Origin: an uncultured Clostridia bacterium
GTDB lineage: Bacteria; Bacillota; Clostridia; Oscillospirales; Acutalibacteraceae
Direction of reading: 5' to 3'
Length of the DNA: 8,102 nucleotides
Assembly (NCBI GenBank): GCA_947165615.1
Contig: CAMVBD010000046.1
Location: 1 to 8,102 of the forward strand
The position numbers and the translations under genes were made by a program. The notes beneath the pieces are model-generated. The model ran no database searches. It was not told the DNA's origin and saw nothing but the letters and a program-made list of their open reading frames with translations. This document shows positions 6,079-8,102 of this stretch, piece after piece (the stretch's first letter is position 1; the number at the start of each line of letters is the position of its first letter).

Positions 6079-7641
6079 ATGGAAGAGAACAAGAAACTGA
6101 CCGAGACGGCGCTGCTGAAGGAAGCGGCCGACGCCTGTCTGCCGGATTTTGAGGCGATACGGGAGACCTGCAAAGCGGAACTGCAAAAAGAGAGACCCAA
6201 AACGAAAAACGCCCGCGTTTGGCACGCCCTTGCCGCAGCCGCGGCCGCGCTGCTGATGATTATTGGGGGAACGGTTTTGGCGACCAGAGAAAAAACGCCC
6301 GATTTACCTGTTTTGCCGACGGAAACGGGTGAAACGGGGACAACGACGGGGAACGCTGCGGAGCCGGGAGGCGAAAACACGACAACGCCGGCCTCTCCGG
6401 TCGAATTGCCGGAGGATACGACCATGACAGCCGAGATCGAGCGCCTGTACGCCGGGCTGTTTTCAACGACACAAGGCGCGGAATACTATGTGCAATCTTT
6501 TTACGTTCCCGATCAAACGGCAGAGGGGGTGCCGAACGTTTTTCTCGACGCGCCGGACCCCGGGGAATGCCCGGACTATCAGCCGCCTTTGTACCGTTAT
6601 TCCGACGTACACCTGCTTTATCCCTCCGGCGCGCCAAAGGCGGAAGTCACAGACGCCTACCGGGAGGCGGCAAGACAAACGCTTGTCCGGTATCTCGACG
6701 CGCTCGGCAGAACCATCGACGATCTGACCGAAGTCGACGCCGAAGCACTCGGGGATCTTGACGACGTTCAAATCTCAAAATACCAGCACGGCGTCCTGAA
6801 ACTGCCGAGCAATACGCTGGTTTCATTTCAGTACACCGATTCCGGGACAGAAGCGGACGGGAGGCACCCCGAAATCTACGCCCTTGTCGCAAACCTTGAC
6901 GATACGCTCACGCTGTCCGTAAAGCCCGGCTATATCGCCATGTTTATGGACAACCCATTGACGAACGCAGCGACCTTTGACGAAATGGAAGCCGTATTCG
7001 GCACGGCTGCGCGGGCAAAAGAAACCGTTCTGTCGGACCCCTACGTCTCGGCGATTCTGCGCCTTGTCTGCGGCGAATCGGACGTCGGCGCCGCAGTCGT
7101 TTCAGATAGCCGGTCTGAATCCTCACATTTCCTCGATTATTATTTTTATCCGGATGCGGACGACGAGGCCGAATGCTTAAACGGATTTCTCAATCGTTAT
7201 GTATGGCTGCGTACGGTCCTGTCCGAACAAGACCCTGTCAAATGGACCGTAACGGCGGAGATCCCGCTCGGGGACGGCGAGACGGACAACGCCGTCTGCA
7301 CGGACTTTCCCGCCGTGCCGTATACAAAAGCGCTGGAACTTGCTTCGGCGCAGTTTGCCGCGGACTTTCACACGACCGCCACGCCTGTATCCTGCTCCGT
7401 GTTCTACGCGTCAAGCGGGGATATGACCTATAAGATCCCGGTCTGGAGTTTTTGGTTTGCCCTCAAAAATCAGGAAGGCTGGCGGCAGCGTTATCTGCAA
7501 AAAAACTGGAGCGAAGAAAAAAGACCGTGGATCGAGCAAACGATCGACGACACCTTCTTTTATTATGAAGTGCGCGTGCCCGCCTACGACCTCTCGTCCG
7601 TCTACGGAGGGAAAGAGACGCCGATTGCCGGAAACCGGTAA
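6079..7641 (+). CDS. Single-pass membrane protein, probable anti-sigma factor or sensor with large outer domain
   Basis: A 520-residue protein. Residues 1-46 are charged and cytoplasmic (two helices with C20 and C31, but no H-x3-C-x2-C zinc anti-sigma motif). Residues 48-68 are one Ala/Leu-rich membrane segment. Residues 70-113 are a Thr/Pro/Glu-rich linker of low complexity, and about 400 residues follow outside the membrane with no domain I recognise. Placement directly after an ECF sigma gene, with GGAG inside the end of that gene and a one-base gap, argues for a cognate anti-sigma factor whose outer domain senses an envelope signal or ligand. The outer domain has many Asp, Glu and Tyr residues and few cysteines. 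The anti-sigma role is inferred from position and topology only; a regulated effector or lipoprotein-like protein is the alternative. Confidence 0.75.
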   Translation: MEENKKLTETALLKEAADACLPDFEAIRETCKAELQKERPKTKNARVWHALAAAAAALLMIIGGTVLATREKTPDLPVLPTETGETGTTTGNAAEPGGENTTTPASPVELPEDTTMTAEIERLYAGLFSTTQGAEYYVQSFYVPDQTAEGVPNVFLDAPDPGECPDYQPPLYRYSDVHLLYPSGAPKAEVTDAYREAARQTLVRYLDALGRTIDDLTEVDAEALGDLDDVQISKYQHGVLKLPSNTLVSFQYTDSGTEADGRHPEIYALVANLDDTLTLSVKPGYIAMFMDNPLTNAATFDEMEAVFGTAARAKETVLSDPYVSAILRLVCGESDVGAAVVSDSRSESSHFLDYYFYPDADDEAECLNGFLNRYVWLRTVLSEQDPVKWTVTAEIPLGDGETDNAVCTDFPAVPYTKALELASAQFAADFHTTATPVSCSVFYASSGDMTYKIPVWSFWFALKNQEGWRQRYLQKNWSEEKRPWIEQTIDDTFFYYEVRVPAYDLSSVYGGKETPIAGNR

Positions 7642-7669
7642 AAAACCGGCATGATCCACCGAACAAAAC

Positions 7670-7712
7670 AGACCTCCGGGGGCTTTGTCAGCCGACCGGA
7701 GGTCTTTCTTTG
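7670..7712. terminator. Terminator between convergent genes, possibly bidirectional
   Basis: AGACCTCCGG (7670-7679) pairs perfectly with CCGGAGGTCT (7696-7705), and the loop holds a second stem, GGCT with AGCC (7681-7684 and 7690-7693). TTCTTTGT follows on the plus strand, ending the sigma/anti-sigma operon. On the minus strand the stem is followed by GTTTTGTT, so it may also stop transcription from the DUF1846 gene. The remaining gap (7642-7766) holds no gene that I can support. Confidence 0.82.
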
Positions 7713-7766
7713 TCAATTATCTGTATGCTGCGTTTCCATGCACGCGTGCGCGCGCCGCGAAGCGGC

Positions 7767-8102
7767 TTATTTATGGTACAGTTTATTGGAGAACGTGACG
7801 GGCTCCTGCGTCATATGCACGCCGAGGCGCTTGAAGGTGTCGGCGTCGGTGGAATTGAGGATGACGGAGGAATGGGCCTCGAGCCCCCGAAGCTTGGGGA
7901 GCTGTTCGAGCGCGCGCTTTGCCATGGGGTTGGTGGCGGCGCAGATGGACAGGGCGATGAGCACCTCGTCCGCGCGCAGGCGCGGGTTGCGGTTGCCGAG
8001 GGATTCGACCTTGAGTTTTTGGATGGGCTCGATGACCGCGGGGGACAGAAGCGGGATCTCGTCCGGAATGCGCGCCAGATGCTTCATGGCGTTGATGAGC
8101 AT
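7767..8102 (-). CDS. DUF1846 family protein, C-terminal 111 residues (runs off right edge)
   Basis: Open from the window edge to TAA at 7769-7767, giving the last 111 residues of a protein usually near 500. The stretch L-L-I-N-A-M-K-H-L-A-R-I-P-D-E-I-P-L-L-S (from residue 2) and the following P-I-Q-K-L-K, N-P-R-L-R-A-D-E-V-L-I-A-L-S, and A-L-E-Q-L-P-K-L-R-G-L-E-A-H-S match my memory of the C-terminus of DUF1846 proteins, which are widespread in Firmicutes, structurally studied, and not firmly assigned a function. The Met at the edge is almost certainly internal. It converges on the anti-sigma gene. A five-base-pair hairpin just after the stop (7754-7766) has no T run. Confidence 0.75.
   Translation of the reverse strand: MLINAMKHLARIPDEIPLLSPAVIEPIQKLKVESLGNRNPRLRADEVLIALSICAATNPMAKRALEQLPKLRGLEAHSSVILNSTDADTFKRLGVHMTQEPVTFSNKLYHK

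Noticed and set aside
7687..7715. TTGACA on the minus strand at 7715-7710 as a promoter
   Set aside because: The position 17 bases on reads GCTGAC, not a -10 box, and it lies within the terminator.
7740..7766. GCACGCGTGC palindrome (7740-7749) and GCCGC-GAA-GCGGC hairpin (7754-7766) as an operator or terminator
   Set aside because: There is no T run after the hairpin, and short GC palindromes are expected in GC-rich spacers; there is no promoter nearby for an operator to act on.

Overview
The window looks like a chromosomal stretch of a GC-rich, low-G+C-type Firmicute, most likely a gut clostridium of the Oscillospiraceae/Ruminococcaceae kind. The evidence is strong AGGAG-type ribosome binding sites, sigma-A promoters of the TTGACA-17-TATAAT type, U-tailed intrinsic terminators, GC-rich third positions with many TTT and AAA codons, and family composition. 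There are no tRNA or rRNA genes, CRISPR arrays, insertion sequences or phage genes. The assignment to a clade is inference.

Minus-strand block, 1-3086. From its 5' end it reads: a MATE-family efflux transporter (3086-1704); an 18-codon leader ORF (1683-1627) with its own promoter embedded in the last MATE codons; an intrinsic terminator (1617-1583); a CNNM/CBS/CorC membrane protein (1545-220) of the magnesium/cobalt transport group, closed by a terminator on its stop codon; and the first 57 codons of an unrecognised gene running off the left edge.

Plus-strand block, 3173-7641. A promoter divergent from the MATE promoter drives a metallo-beta-lactamase-fold hydrolase (3231-4508) and a CorA divalent cation channel (4520-5458), which form a two-gene operon ending in a strong terminator. 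A second operon follows: an ECF-type sigma factor (5547-6077) and, one base after its stop, a single-pass membrane protein with a large outer domain (6079-7641) that is probably its anti-sigma factor or sensor. A hairpin that may work in both directions separates this operon from the convergent C-terminal end of a DUF1846 protein (8102-7767).

The most interesting element is upstream of the CNNM gene. A near-consensus promoter, a short 5' leader, a ribosome binding site, an 18-residue peptide reading M-D-A-D-P-D-P-S-P, and an intrinsic terminator stand in order before the CNNM ribosome binding site. This is the layout of a translation-dependent attenuator. The alternating acidic/proline start resembles MgtL, the leader peptide that controls the enterobacterial Mg2+ transporter gene mgtA. 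I propose a Mg2+-sensing (or proline-sensing) leader controlling a Firmicute CNNM gene; the architecture is seen, the mechanism is inferred.
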